From contig OX637338.1 of the NCBI GenBank assembly GCA_951799405.1, positions 6,386,001 through 6,450,000 of the forward strand: DNA of 64,000 nucleotides, given 5' to 3'. The position numbers and the translations under genes are program-made. Shown here piece by piece: positions 43,020 through 53,129 of this stretch (position 1 is its first letter; the number at the start of each line of letters is the position of its first letter). Source of the stretch: Agapetus fuscipes (lineage: Eukaryota; Arthropoda; Insecta; Trichoptera; Glossosomatidae). Below the pieces are notes generated by a model. The model was given only the letters and a program-made list of their open reading frames with translations, ran no database searches and was not told where the DNA came from.

Positions 43020-43660
43020 AAAATCTATTTTTTTTTCGATAGCGAATCATGAAAGTTCCATATGCTCTGATGTGAAAATGAATAACAGTTGAACAGCAAA
43101 AAAAATACATAGTTGCAGAATAAACTTGTATCGATTCATTTTAATTATTGAACCAATATGTGAAAACATTATTCCAATTTGTTATCAAATATTCAGTGGG
43201 AAGTGAGCTCCCTTTTAGCGTTTTAATTACATCTAATAATTAATTCACCCAGTACAATGTTGCGATAATTGAGAATGTAAATTGAAATGAATAACGTACG
43301 TGGTCATTCAAATAGTGAGCTCTCGTATGTTAAACATGCTCTGAATAAATAAACAACCCTTTCACAGTGTTAAATATTTTTTGTTAACCCCTCAAATACA
43401 TTAACTGTATTGTTTAGCAAAACAAATGTTTGTCATTAATTAAGTTTGCTCATTTATTTGAAATTTGAATAATCTATGTAGTCACATTTATCAGGGGAGC
43501 TTATATTTATGAAATGGCGTGATGCAATTATTAGACACCACTGCCATTAACGAAAAAAATCTACGAAACGGCAAAAGTTCAAAATTAATTCTTAAGTGTA
43601 AATGCATGTTTTTGAACTCTACACAAAAATAACCGAAATTGTTAAAAAAAACAGGTGAAA
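43020..43660. other. No feature recognised
   Basis: AT-rich, no coding or repeat match seen. Confidence 0.45.
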
Positions 43661-43664
43661 AACA

Positions 43665-43825
43665 AGCATGACTCAGTTACTATAAGGCCGGATGATCTTT
43701 AATGATCAATTTTGAGATGTTCATTGGAATATTCACGTCAGAATCTTGTTGTAAACTTGAACTTTCCTTGGGATTCGAACCGCTTACCTTTTGATTTAGT
43801 CTATTGATTCTATCCGGGAGAGTAA
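43665..43825 (-). mobile_element. SINE-T, diverged 5' part
   Basis: 'agttactataaggccggatg' and 'ttgggattcgaaccgcttac' are body and head landmarks. The tail is missing. Confidence 0.5.
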
Positions 43826-44399
43826 ACGCTGCATTGCGATTCGTTTCATTTATTTTTTTATTGCATAAGCATTTTACAAAGTATTCAAATAAATTATTTT
43901 ATTCATATGAAAATAAACCACGTAACTGAGTATAAAATATAAACTTAAAAAAGTATTACAAAAAAAAAATAATGCAATAGGAAGTAAGTAAAAGTAAAAG
44001 CTAACTATAATTATATATAGGTATTGTTCAACATAAAAATTCAATCAACTTTATCAATGAAGTATTTATTCAAGGCCAACTTGTACCTACCAAGATCATT
44101 AAAGTATTGACCATGTTTATAAATATTGCTTAGACGTTGTATACAATTTAGGTATACAATTATTGTGATGGTGTGTGGTAGAGACAACTACAGGGTAGTA
44201 GGGATTTGAGTTTCATATTATAAACTGCATATTGAAGTCACACTTATACACACGACTTCCATTAAATTCGAATATATTAATGGAAAATGATCAAAGTAGC
44301 ATGAAGCGGAAATTCAAATACAGCGTGCATCTTAATTGCCTCACTGGAAATGTGCATTAGTACACGGTTGAGAGTGATCCTTGTTACTGCAAGTATCCT

Positions 44400-44513
44400 G
44401 CCCCAAGTATAAATCTTCATCTTTCAAAATGTATGGTTACTAAATTAGCACCTCCAGTGAGCGTTTAAGTTTCCCTAGGTGAAACGCTATGATTGAGTGT
44501 AGAGCGTAGAAAC
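44400..44513. mobile_element. MITE-Y, diverged
   Basis: 'ccccaagtataaatcttcat' left end, inner 'gtgaaacgctatgattgagt'. Right end decayed. Confidence 0.4.
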
Positions 44514-44564
44514 TTCCACGACATAATAAATGTACGTGTATGATACTCATTCAGTTATAATTTT

Positions 44565-44675
44565 ATTGGAGACGAAACTAGCTTGCATTGTAACATACTA
44601 TGAGGCTTACCTGTCAACCGGGCCCTTTCAAACATGGAGCTGTCAGACACCACATAATACTTAATAATTATATTT
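44565..44675 (+). repeat. Element N fragment (left part)
   Basis: 'ggagacgaaactagcttgca' and 'ctgtcagacaccaca' parallel 22070-22150. Confidence 0.5.
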
Positions 44676-44750
44676 TGTATGTATTTACACAGTGAAAGTA
44701 CTTTTTTTCTACTATTTTTCATTTTTCATTTACTTAATACACAACCTGTA

Positions 44751-44906
44751 AGAGCTTGTTCCCAGTTGTCGGGTGTCGGATCCGTATATTAATTGGAGGT
44801 TCCGGTGGCAGAATATTTCGGACCAAATCGTTCCGAAAAATGTGAATAGCTTCATACTCTTCTGCCACTGGAGCCATCTGACACCCGACAAGTGGTAACG
44901 AGCTCT
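44751..44906. mobile_element. Fold-back MITE
   Basis: Ends agagcttgttcccagttgtc / gacaagtggtaacgagctct, inner 'gggtgtcgga' / 'tctgacaccc' and 'ggtggcagaatatttcgga' / 'ttccgaaaaatg..tctgccac'. About 155 bp in total, inserted within element N material. Confidence 0.7.
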
Positions 44907-45019
44907 AAGAAGTTTACTGGATAATTGTGTGAAATTCTATGTTTTCTGGCCTTCTCTATCTTACAGTTCGACATCCATATATTGCACATAGCGTTATGTT
45001 TTATAGTAATGCCATTTCT

Positions 45020-45215
45020 CTTTTAAATTTTAAAAATTCACCGACTGTGATACTCGTAATTGCAACGTGTGCGCACGTTTTCCACACAGTAAATTCATTT
45101 TGGTAATACCAACAATTCGGAAAAAAATCCTAACAACTTTACATTTTGCCTGATAACAGTGTGGTGACACTCGGAATATCATTGTTCTCTTTCTAAGTAA
45201 CGAAGATTTGTATAT
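45020..45215 (+). repeat. Element N fragment (right part)
   Basis: 'cgtgtgcgcacgttttccac' and 'cattgttctctttctaagta' continue the order of element N after the fold-back at 44751. Confidence 0.45.
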
Positions 45216-45614
45216 TAGGGTGATCTACCTACCTAGCCCGGTAATGTTATTATCAACCTGCCTCTTCACTTCCGCTTTCCTCTAATAAAGTAGGTTGTGA
45301 AGTAAGGGAGACGAAAAGTTTGAGGAGACTTCAAAACGTATTTTCATGCAGAAATAGCATGTATGCTTATTGAATAAGAGTGTACTTGACTGTTATCGAT
45401 GCAAAATAATAAATAAAATGAAAAAAATAAAACACATCCATTTCTGAAACTATCCATAATTGATGCAGGTGCGAGCATCCCATACGGGCACATGTTACTT
45501 CCCGACACTTTCATAAGGGAGGCATTAAGTTATTTCTAATTTGTCATTTTAAAAAAGAAAAAAATATATTTGCCTCCAACAGCAGTCGAGAGTAGTGCAC
45601 CTTGCAAATTTGTT

Positions 45615-48600
45615 TAATAATAATAATAATAACAGGCTGATTTATTTTAAATTACACATGATAAGAGAGCGCCGTTTTTGTGTGTGTCACACCTCAAGGG
45701 CCCTCTCCGATCATGGATAAGACTTTCTAAACAAGTGTGCCTTGAGTGCTCCTCGAAATACACCCACAGATTTGGAGTTCTTCACTCCGGGTGGCAGTCT
45801 GTTCCACTCCACCGGCCCCGCAACACGGAAAGCGCGGTCTCCGAAGTTTGTACGAATCTGACGGCGCGGCTGAACCAAATTGACTACTCCATCACCCGCA
45901 GATCTGAGTGTCTGCCTCCTAACACCCATTTCAACAGGTGAAATCATATCAGCCAGATAAGGTGGGGCCAAGCCATTGATGGCTTTATATACCATTAAAC
46001 AAACACGGAAGACCACCCTCTCCGGGAAACGAAGCCAATGAAGTTTTTTTAACAGCGGGGTGATGTGAGCGAATTTGGAAATCCCGAATATGAGTCTTGC
46101 TGCCGAATTCAACACAGATTGAAAGCGATTAAACTGTTTCTTCGGCTGACCACTATAAAGCGTCGAGCAATAGTCAATCCGAGACATCACAAACGCACTC
46201 ACCAGGGTCTTAACCGCATCTGACGGCAGACATTTTCTTATTGCCTTTATTTGGCGAAGCGAAAAAAAAGAAGAAGCTATTGTGGCATCTATTTGCCTAT
46301 CCAGTGTCAGGTTACGATCCAGTAAGACTCCTAGAAGTCTTACCGAATCAGAAGGCTGGATTAGCTTACCTCCTATGGAGAGTGGTACTCTATTCACCAG
46401 AAGGTGGTCACGCCTCGATGTGGCTGCCCAGAGTATCTCCGTCTTATCCATGTTTAAGATTAGGCCATTGTTCCTCATCCACCCACCGACCTCCGCGATA
46501 CACCCAGAGACCCTGCAACTGAGGTCCTCAGCCATGTCTGGCCGAGAATGAGAGTATATTTGCCAGTCATCTGCATATGAGTGTGCGATGAGGCCCCATT
46601 TTTCAACAATACTCTCAATCTCAGCAGTATACAATATGAAAAGGATCGGACCCAGCACAGAGCCCTGTGGGACCCCGGAAGACAGCGAGTAGGTAGGTGA
46701 AACACTATCACAAATACGCACCGCCTGTCTGCGCTCCACCAGATAGGAAGAAAACCACGCCAAAGCCCCTCCGGTCAAACCAAATGACACCTCCAATCTC
46801 TCAATAAGAATTGGGTGACTTACTGTGTCAAAGGCCGCACTCATATCAAGAAGCGCCAGTAAGGCTAGATTACCACACTCCACAGCTGATATCATATCCG
46901 ATACAAGCATGAGCATACCGGTTTCTGTTGAGTGATATTTCCGGTATGCAGACTGCCTCTTAGGCATTAAGCCGCTTGCATCCAGATAGGATACCAACCG
47001 CCGCGAGACAATCCGCTCCAGCACCTTCAACAAGAATGGCAGATTTGACACAGGTCTATAATTTGAGGGATCACCGGGATCCAACTGTGGCTTTTTAAGG
47101 ATTGGCGTGATGTGTGCTACCTTCAAAGACGGAGGAACAGTGGCATCCATTAGGCATCCATTGATTACCTTAACAATAAATGGAGCCAGCTGTAAGATGC
47201 ATTCTTTGAGTACCCAGACTGGTACAGGGTCAAGGCCACACTGCTTGTTTGGCGATCCTACCACGATCTGACACACCTCATCTATGTCAGTTAAATCAAA
47301 TACTTCGAGTCGCGAAGCACTTCCAATCCTTGAGACAGAAGTACCTGCAACCCAAGCAAAGTGCAATTGAGGTATTTTGTTTTCAAAATACGTGGCAAAA
47401 TCGCAAGCAGTCGACGTCAAACCTACACCAGCCCGAGCACTCCCAGACAAGTTCTCCAGAAGCTTCCACACCTGCTGAGGGGATTTTGCCTCAGCAATCT
47501 TTCCACAATAAAAATCGGATTTCTTCTGGAGAATAGCAGACCTGTACACACCTTGAGCGTCAATCCATGATTTCCTAGTGCTACCTGGCTTACCGTTTTT
47601 AAAATTTCGCTCTAGTTTTCGCATATTGCGTTTCAGCGTACGGCATTCATTGTCAAACCAGATAGCACTGTTTCGCTCTTTGACTACTTTACATTTGATT
47701 GGAGCATGCAGCCCAATCAAATCGCCCAAGGATTTATTATACAAGTCTACTAACTCGTCCGGTTGCATTGAGACATAGGTTTCCGGACAGCAGACTGGTG
47801 AAACAGAAAGATCTTTTTTAAAGATCTCGAGATCGAACCCGTTCCAGCACCTAGAGGTTATGCTCTTATAAACAGGAACAGGCCGTCCCACATTAAGGCT
47901 AGATGTCACCAATCTGTGGTCCGACAAACCTATATCTACTACCTTCGTCTCTGAAGGTGCGTCCTCCTCTCTGGCTATAACTACATCCAGTAGGCCACCC
48001 GCATCATGAGTTGGTGCGCCAACCCACTGTCTGCAGCCATAGTCCGCTAACAAGGCGGTGAGAGCCACACTGTTAGTGTCGTCTCCACGCTCAAGCCTGA
48101 CGTTGACATCCCCGACCACCAGAAACATCTCGTTGCGCGTCACAAGAGTCTCAAATAGTTCCCGGAACTCCCTAAAAAATTCAGCCGTTACAGGCTTGGA
48201 GCCCGGACGATAAACTACAGCAACAGTGAGAGCCGCACTCGAAGACACTCGACACACAAGGCACTCAAAAGACGTCGTGGGGAAAATTTTGATCTTCTCC
48301 ACACGAAATCCCGAACGTACCAGCAAGGCCACACCGCCGTGATTGGACCAAGAGATGCTCTCTGTTCCTTTACCACGGCGCGGCCTTGCCCGTGCTTCCT
48401 CAAGCGTCGTGTATCCTAAAGCGCGCAATGCTCCCAGTGATGCAGAGTCGTGACTCTCATGCCATGTCTCTGTTAGGGCGAGGATGTCAAGATCATGGCT
48501 CTTACAAAAGTCGTCAATTTCAACAATCTTATTTGCAATAGAGCGCGCATTCCAGCAACCCAGTTTCACTGTCTTCTCCAATGCTTCCCGATGTCTTCCT

Positions 48601-48950
48601 CCGCTGCCAGTCGGCAGGGAGTTCGAGGGTGGAGGTCTCACCGAAGGCTGGTCACTGATAGCACGCTCCTCATCATTGCACAACTGCGCTGGCAAAAGAA
48701 GCGGCGCTGGCCGTGCTGAGTAGCACAACCTTTGTCCACCTCTCTTCCCCGGTCTTCTTCTGCGTCGTCGGAGTATTAAACGTGGCCATGATGATGTGTT
48801 GAATTTGGTAGAGTTCGGCTTTAATTCAGCAAAAATGTCAGTGAGTTGTTTCACTGAGTAGACGCGCACTGTATGTACCAACGTGTTTTGTAGCGACATG
48901 CACAGGTACCAGACACACACTTACACACACACAAACGTTCGACGCATGCC
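45615..48950 (-). mobile_element. CR1-type LINE, apparently intact ORF and 3' end
   Basis: On the minus strand the element has a long ORF (48920-45711), a 3' UTR of about 95 bases and a tail of five to six TTA/ATT units (45615-45631). The 3' UTR (agagggcccttgaggtgtga, cacacacaaaaacggcgctc, aaataaatcagcctg) aligns with the 3' end of SINE-T. No ORF1 was found upstream. A diverged SINE-T lies immediately before the 5' side (48960-49235), so the 5' end is probably truncated or close to the ORF start. No target duplication was identified. Confidence 0.85.
45711..48920 (-). CDS. LINE endonuclease-reverse transcriptase (CR1/L2-like)
   Basis: This 1069-residue protein would nick target DNA and copy the element RNA at the nick (target-primed reverse transcription). 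Residues 1-115 are a basic, Pro-rich leader of uncertain reality; the true start may lie downstream. An APE-type endonuclease spans about 117-340, with WNAR (123-126), LTETW (149-153), GDVN (270-273) and SDHRLV (333-338). The reverse transcriptase spans about 600-850, with YRPVSNLPFLLKVLERIV (621-638), LLDMSAAFDTV (690-700), GVPQGSVLGP (749-758) and the catalytic YADD (782-785). The C-terminus ends with VEWNRLPPGVKNSK and HLFRKSYP. No stop or frameshift was seen, so it may be recent or active. The clade call (CR1/L2/Crack/Daphne group) rests on motif wording and the short-repeat tail. Confidence 0.9.
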   Translation of the reverse strand: MCVWYLCMSLQNTLVHTVRVYSVKQLTDIFAELKPNSTKFNTSSWPRLILRRRRRRPGKRGGQRLCYSARPAPLLLPAQLCNDEERAISDQPSVRPPPSNSLPTGSGGRHREALEKTVKLGCWNARSIANKIVEIDDFCKSHDLDILALTETWHESHDSASLGALRALGYTTLEEARARPRRGKGTESISWSNHGGVALLVRSGFRVEKIKIFPTTSFECLVCRVSSSAALTVAVVYRPGSKPVTAEFFREFRELFETLVTRNEMFLVVGDVNVRLERGDDTNSVALTALLADYGCRQWVGAPTHDAGGLLDVVIAREEDAPSETKVVDIGLSDHRLVTSSLNVGRPVPVYKSITSRCWNGFDLEIFKKDLSVSPVCCPETYVSMQPDELVDLYNKSLGDLIGLHAPIKCKVVKERNSAIWFDNECRTLKRNMRKLERNFKNGKPGSTRKSWIDAQGVYRSAILQKKSDFYCGKIAEAKSPQQVWKLLENLSGSARAGVGLTSTACDFATYFENKIPQLHFAWVAGTSVSRIGSASRLEVFDLTDIDEVCQIVVGSPNKQCGLDPVPVWVLKECILQLAPFIVKVINGCLMDATVPPSLKVAHITPILKKPQLDPGDPSNYRPVSNLPFLLKVLERIVSRRLVSYLDASGLMPKRQSAYRKYHSTETGMLMLVSDMISAVECGNLALLALLDMSAAFDTVSHPILIERLEVSFGLTGGALAWFSSYLVERRQAVRICDSVSPTYSLSSGVPQGSVLGPILFILYTAEIESIVEKWGLIAHSYADDWQIYSHSRPDMAEDLSCRVSGCIAEVGGWMRNNGLILNMDKTEILWAATSRRDHLLVNRVPLSIGGKLIQPSDSVRLLGVLLDRNLTLDRQIDATIASSFFSLRQIKAIRKCLPSDAVKTLVSAFVMSRIDYCSTLYSGQPKKQFNRFQSVLNSAARLIFGISKFAHITPLLKKLHWLRFPERVVFRVCLMVYKAINGLAPPYLADMISPVEMGVRRQTLRSAGDGVVNLVQPRRQIRTNFGDRAFRVAGPVEWNRLPPGVKNSKSVGVFRGALKAHLFRKSYP

Positions 48951-48959
48951 GACACACGT

Positions 48960-49235
48960 TTGTACTCTGAAAAAGGAATCATACCAAAAAACACTCTTCA
49001 AGCTTAATCGTCACCGAAAAAAGCGTCAGTTCTCAAGCAACACCCACACCACAGTTAATAGGTCACTTGTTTATTTCAAAGTAAAAAAAACATTTTAAAA
49101 AAAATTATAGGAATTTCGGTCAGTCAGGCAGTGAAAGTCACATCCTCCTTTTTCACGGATTGATTAAAAAGGCGCCACCGGGAATCTTACTAAGAACCTT
49201 CCAATTAAGATTCCGTTGATCTATTCAGTCTCAAG
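48960..49235 (-). mobile_element. SINE-T, old diverged copy beside the LINE
   Basis: 'gcgtcagttctcaagcaaca', 'aagcttaatcgtcaccg' and head 'ccaccgggaatct', 'aaccttccaattaagattcc' follow SINE-T order. Much more diverged than the LINE. Confidence 0.5.
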
Positions 49236-49393
49236 ATACGAACAATCAATGACAATCTAAATGATATGCAAAATAATTAGTCATCTTAACCGAACAGTCT
49301 TTAATATTTCACAGAATTTTCCATTTTCCATTATATTCTACGCGTATCTCGGTATAATTCCACCATAATCGTTTGTTGCTCTGCAAACGTTAG

Positions 49394-49541
49394 CATCACC
49401 ACGCCGCGCCGGCCGCTGGGGGGTTGGGTGTCCCTCCCTCCGCTCCTCCCATGAACCACCTCCCCCATGCACCACCTCCTCCCATGAACTGCCCTCTGGT
49501 GCACGGCCGGCCCATTAGGATTCATGCAGCATGCACTTGCG
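49394..49541 (+). CDS. Possible Pro/His-rich exon
   Basis: Bounded by ...aaacgttag (acceptor) and a donor gtgagc at 49542. Frame from 49394 is open: HHHAAPAAGGLGVPPSAPP, MNHLPHAPPPPMNCPLVHGR, PIRIHAACTC. The GC island and Pro/His bias resemble the exon at 1960-2183, 47 kb upstream on the same strand. It starts in phase 0 while that exon ends in phase 1, so it cannot follow directly. The acceptor has a weak pyrimidine tract. The minus strand is also open here. Confidence 0.3.
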
Positions 49542-49706
49542 GTGAGCACTTGTTTACCCTTAGGAGCCGTCGCCCCTGTTTCAGCTGCTGCCGTACTACC
49601 TCGGCCTCCTCTCTCTCATGTACATTACTTCAAGCTACGTTTAAACTCAAACAAACCGTTTACCAAAAAACATGCGAATCAGAAGCTAAGCTTAGATATA
49701 AAATAT

Positions 49707-49862
49707 CAACTTGTCACCCCTGATTCAGGGAAGGTCGGCAAAAGTGGCAGGGTTTATGTTCATTGGAGGTATGGAATTTTATTAGTAAGTAAACATGCAA
49801 CATTTGTAGGCGCGAACTTACACGTGGCTTTTTGTGGGCATTTATGGAATTTAAATGTTGAT
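49707..49862 (+). repeat. Element A, 5' truncated
   Basis: 'ttgtcacccctgattcaggg' onward to 'gtgggcatttatgg'. Confidence 0.72.
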
Positions 49863-49885
49863 ACGTCTCTGAGGAAAACTTAGAA

Positions 49886-50218
49886 AATGACAGCTCAGTT
49901 GTTAGAATACTTGCTTTCCATGCCATATAACTATAGTTTTATATCCACTGAGGTTGATACAAATGATTGCCTGTTTCGGTTCTTATTTCAAACCCAAAAT
50001 CAAAATACCGGCAAGGCTTAACCAGCCTTTCAAAGAAATGTATGTACGTTCATGCATGAAAATCCCTCTTGGGAACTGGCAAACCTCTTCTTCAAGTGAA
50101 CTTGTTGGTGTACCGAGCCCACTTACTTGTAGAAAAGTAAATAAGATCTGATCCACATAAGATTGGAGGAGACAACGCAGCGAGAAACTTTGGTACATAT
50201 GCAGCTTAGCTGCGTTAT
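49886..50218 (+). mobile_element. SINE-G, diverged, near full length
   Basis: Head 'gacagctcagttgttagaat' with damaged B box, 'gattgcctgtttcggttctt', and end 'tgcagcttagctgcg'. The NNN-GCCGG-CC block is altered. Confidence 0.72.
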
Positions 50219-50399
50219 GTAAAAAGAAAAAAACACTTAATGTATTTTAGTGTAAATTCATTTAAAAATAAAACGCTATGGCTGAGTTTGAATGTAAAGA
50301 AACGATTCACGTTGTACTCGAGAGCACCTTTGCTCTAAGTGTAAAACTTTACATATAAATTAATCTAAAGTGGTTAACCAAATAATAAATTGAAACTAA

Positions 50400-50475
50400 A
50401 ACAGCGCGGTCAGTGAGCGTTTTGATTCCTATACATATTTGGTAAACAGCTTGAGTGTACACTTAATGTTTTATA
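50400..50475. mobile_element. MITE-Y partial
   Basis: 'gtgagcgttttgattcct' and right end 'atgttttatacttgggat'. Confidence 0.4.
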
Positions 50476-50944
50476 CTTGGGATGCAGGCCTTTGCTGGAC
50501 CTTAAACGTTTCACGTCGTACACAAGAGTACCTGAAAATTGAAAATACAGTCCCACAGGACCAAATTGCTTTTCTTTACTGGTTTTCAAGTTGCAAAGTG
50601 GACACTCAGGTCTATTGCACGTTGTTTATAAATTTTGCTAGTTTGCTTCTACTTTTATTTTGCTTGTGTCTTCTAAGTTTATTTAATTTTATTGTACAGT
50701 TTTCATTTTACATTTCTGAAAAAATTACATAGAATTTTTTTGTTTTAAAATAATGGTCATGTTTAATAAAATGCCTTTTTATGTAGGATATCAACGAAGA
50801 AAAAGCGGTCAAAGAATGTTAAAGTTAAATTTGTAGAATTGTTGATACAAAAATGGATATGCGCAACAAAGAGCCACGATTTCATTAATTTCCGGTTGCT
50901 AACATTAACTCCCTGAAACAATATGGGTTCTGTTGATTGTTTTT

Positions 50945-51018
50945 GCAATCAAGAGCATGTATATTCGCGCTTACACATGCAGCATACATATGTACGTACA
51001 AAAACTATAAATGAAACA
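50945..51018 (-). repeat. Element A central fragment
   Basis: 'ttcgcgcttacacatgcagc' and neighbours only. Confidence 0.5.
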
Positions 51019-51066
51019 AAGAAAACTACATTAAATACCACTTAGTTGATAAGAATACTTATCACA

Positions 51067-51100
51067 AAAACGTTTCGGAATTGCTTTAATCATCAGTTAA
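51067..51100 (-). repeat. Hammerhead-like motif
   Basis: Minus strand: aactgatgattaaagcaatt then ccgaaacgtttt. CTGATGA and CGAAAC match the hammerhead core exactly. Stem II is AT-rich and weak. Flanking sequence unassigned. Confidence 0.45.
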
Positions 51101-51700
51101 AATTAGGTTTAAACTAAAAATGAAACTTGAGACAGTAACTTTGGATTCTATGAAGAGTCGAATAGGGGATGGATTTTGTAACAAATAACGAAAAAAACAA
51201 CAAATTTCTACATATATTTTAACTAACGTAGAGTAGCCGCGCTTATGCCAAACCCTCTATTGACTTTGAGTCTTTATCTCTACACCAGTTTTCAAAGTTT
51301 GAAAGTTTAAAAGTTCCGCTGAAAAATCGTAAACTCAACTACTAAGCCACCAACCGGAGTTTTCTAGAAACTTTCTTAGAAGCAAATTATAGCACAGCTT
51401 ACATAAAATACATATTTTGATGAATCGCTAGTACTGAGGATTGATTTTATCCCATCTGTGAGATAATAGGCTCAGTAATTGACGTGTTCCCGGAACGAAG
51501 CCGATAATATAATTCGGCGCGGCCATATTTCCTTCCTCTGCCAATGCTGGTTAGCCGCTCCCTGCTTAGACGATAACCTCAATCACTACCCCAAGCAGGT
51601 CCGGATTAAGGTTGGTTTGAGCAGTGCGACCGAACCAGGTCCACATGCCCAGGGGGCCAAAAAAACTCGTATACGTTTTTTCAGTGCCCATGGCTTGAGA

Positions 51701-51769
51701 GAAATTAGTTTAAAAAAAAAAATGAATTTTCACTCTGTGAATACACAAACCCTACGAAATTAGTTTAAA
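51701..51769. mobile_element. 41-bp insertion with 14-bp target duplication
   Basis: Direct repeats gaaattagtttaaa at 51701-51714 and 51756-51769. The 41-base insert is an A-run plus tgaattttcactctgtgaat and acacaaaccctac, the terminal motif also seen at 42379 and 58511. Confidence 0.7.
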
Positions 51770-51854
51770 TGCATTACAAAAAATATTTTTGCGGTTCGAG
51801 TGTTATGAACACAGATCAAAAAATCTATGGTTATGAATGACAAACGGACTGAGC

Positions 51855-52108
51855 GGTCCGTAGTCTAGTGGTTAACACTTCTGACTCGTAAATGGAAGGT
51901 TGTGGGTTCGAATCCCGGCAGAGCACAAAAAATATTCAATTTATATTTTCAAATATGCTCTTTGCTGGGTGAAAAATTTATATGTTTTTACCAAAGACCG
52001 GTCACTAAAGGTCCATTCAGCCCAACAGCAACCAATCTTGCAGAGGGCCCTTGAGGTGGGATTCACACTAAAACAGTGTTCACCAAATAAATTATCCTTA
52101 TCTTTTTT
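51855..52108 (+). mobile_element. SINE-T with central deletion, nested in hAT-like element
   Basis: Very well preserved head: 'ggtccgtagtctagtggtta', 'cttctgactcgtaaatgg' and 'gggttcgaatcccgg'. The segment 'gggtcttgcttgagaattgg' is deleted. 3' end 'caccaaataaattatcc'. Confidence 0.9.
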
Positions 52109-52212
52109 ATTACCTTTGACGGGAAAAAAATTGGGGGAAAGGGTGGGGGCATATAGGGGGCCTCCGAGCATTTTCCCGCACCAGAGCCCCCAGAGAGGTT
52201 AATCCGGCCCTG

Positions 52213-52376
52213 ATCCCAAGCATAAAGTACTACGTTTAAACTCAACTGTAGCATTTCACCGAAAATGAACACAAACTAAAACGCTCAATGAAGGTAGTGT
52301 TTTCTTTTTAATGCATTTTTTTGTAAACTCTTGAGTAGAGTTTCAATGTGAAGCTTTATACTCGACTTTCTACACG
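52213..52376. mobile_element. MITE-Y, main part
   Basis: 'cccaagcataaagtactacg', 'tttaaactcaactgtagc', 'taaaacgctcaatgaagg' and right end 'gaagctttatactcga'. Its first bases lie left of the hAT-like insertion. Confidence 0.6.
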
Positions 52377-52699
52377 GCGTTGGATAAATAAGTTCTCTGC
52401 TTCACGGCCCGGCCCGCATTCGTACAATCCCACGAAATGGGTCATGGCGAAATCCGTTTTCTCGTTTTGGTAAATAATTCAGATAATGGCTCTGACGTTT
52501 CATACATGAAGACACCGCCGGCGTAGAGTTACTGCGACTCGTAGGGAGTAGAACAAAGCGTAGACTGGGGGGGATTAGCGCTGTTTGGATTGCATTCGGT
52601 AACGAACAAACGAAAGGGATTTTTATTTTTTGTTTTGTTGAATCAAATAGATGGAAAATAAAGCCTTTTTTCTTTTATTTGCACACTTTCTTTTAACTC

Positions 52700-52750
52700 A
52701 AATTCTATAATCTATAATCTAAGTTGTATGGATATATTCATCTAAAGCTC
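52700..52750 (-). repeat. Element A 3' tail fragment
   Basis: 'tctataatctataatctaag' then 'ttgtatggatatattcatc'. Confidence 0.5.
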
Positions 52751-53054
52751 TCAAATCACATATCGATACCTTAAAGGTAAAACTGAATAAATGCTGCTTT
52801 ACTGATTTTAGAAATCGTGGATAAAACAATTCTAGTGGGTAACTTCTTTTAGTAAGATAACTAATTATAGGAAATACTCTCGACAATCTTCTAAACTACA
52901 GGATTTCAATTGATTGTAGTGTTTTCTTTCGTAGAAAATAGGAAAACTTGTGCATTTATCTGAGAAACCCATGTTAGCTTAATACATCACTTATTGATTT
53001 AAACCTTTCAGGTATCAATATACATGCTGTTATAGTACAGTATTATTTAAATAC

Positions 53055-53125
53055 AGGCACCATTCCGCTTAGGGTGGCCACTACCTCCGTAGATGCGTCT
53101 CAACTTTGTTCTGTCCTTGAACAAT
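53055..53125 (-). pseudogene. LINE 3' end fragment (WIDQ/CKDR family)
   Basis: 'gcaccattccgcttagggtg' and 'gccactacctccgtagatgc' are the family's 3' UTR, then decayed sequence. Confidence 0.5.
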
Positions 53126-53129
53126 TATT

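Larger units (their letters stand above)
51596..52212. mobile_element. hAT-like element nested in MITE-Y, carrying a SINE-T
   Basis: Inverted ends caggtccggattaagg (51596) and ccttaatccggccctg-type at 52197-52212 (aggttaatccggccctg). The 8-bp flanks are accccaag (51588-51595) and atcccaag (52213-52220), 7 of 8 identical. CAGG ends and 8-bp duplications suggest hAT. The flank belongs to MITE-Y, whose remainder follows at 52221. The interior has GC-rich ends and no transposase. Confidence 0.6.

Noticed and set aside
46241..48723. Several plus-strand frames of 60-95 codons
   Set aside because: Antisense shadows of the LINE ORF.
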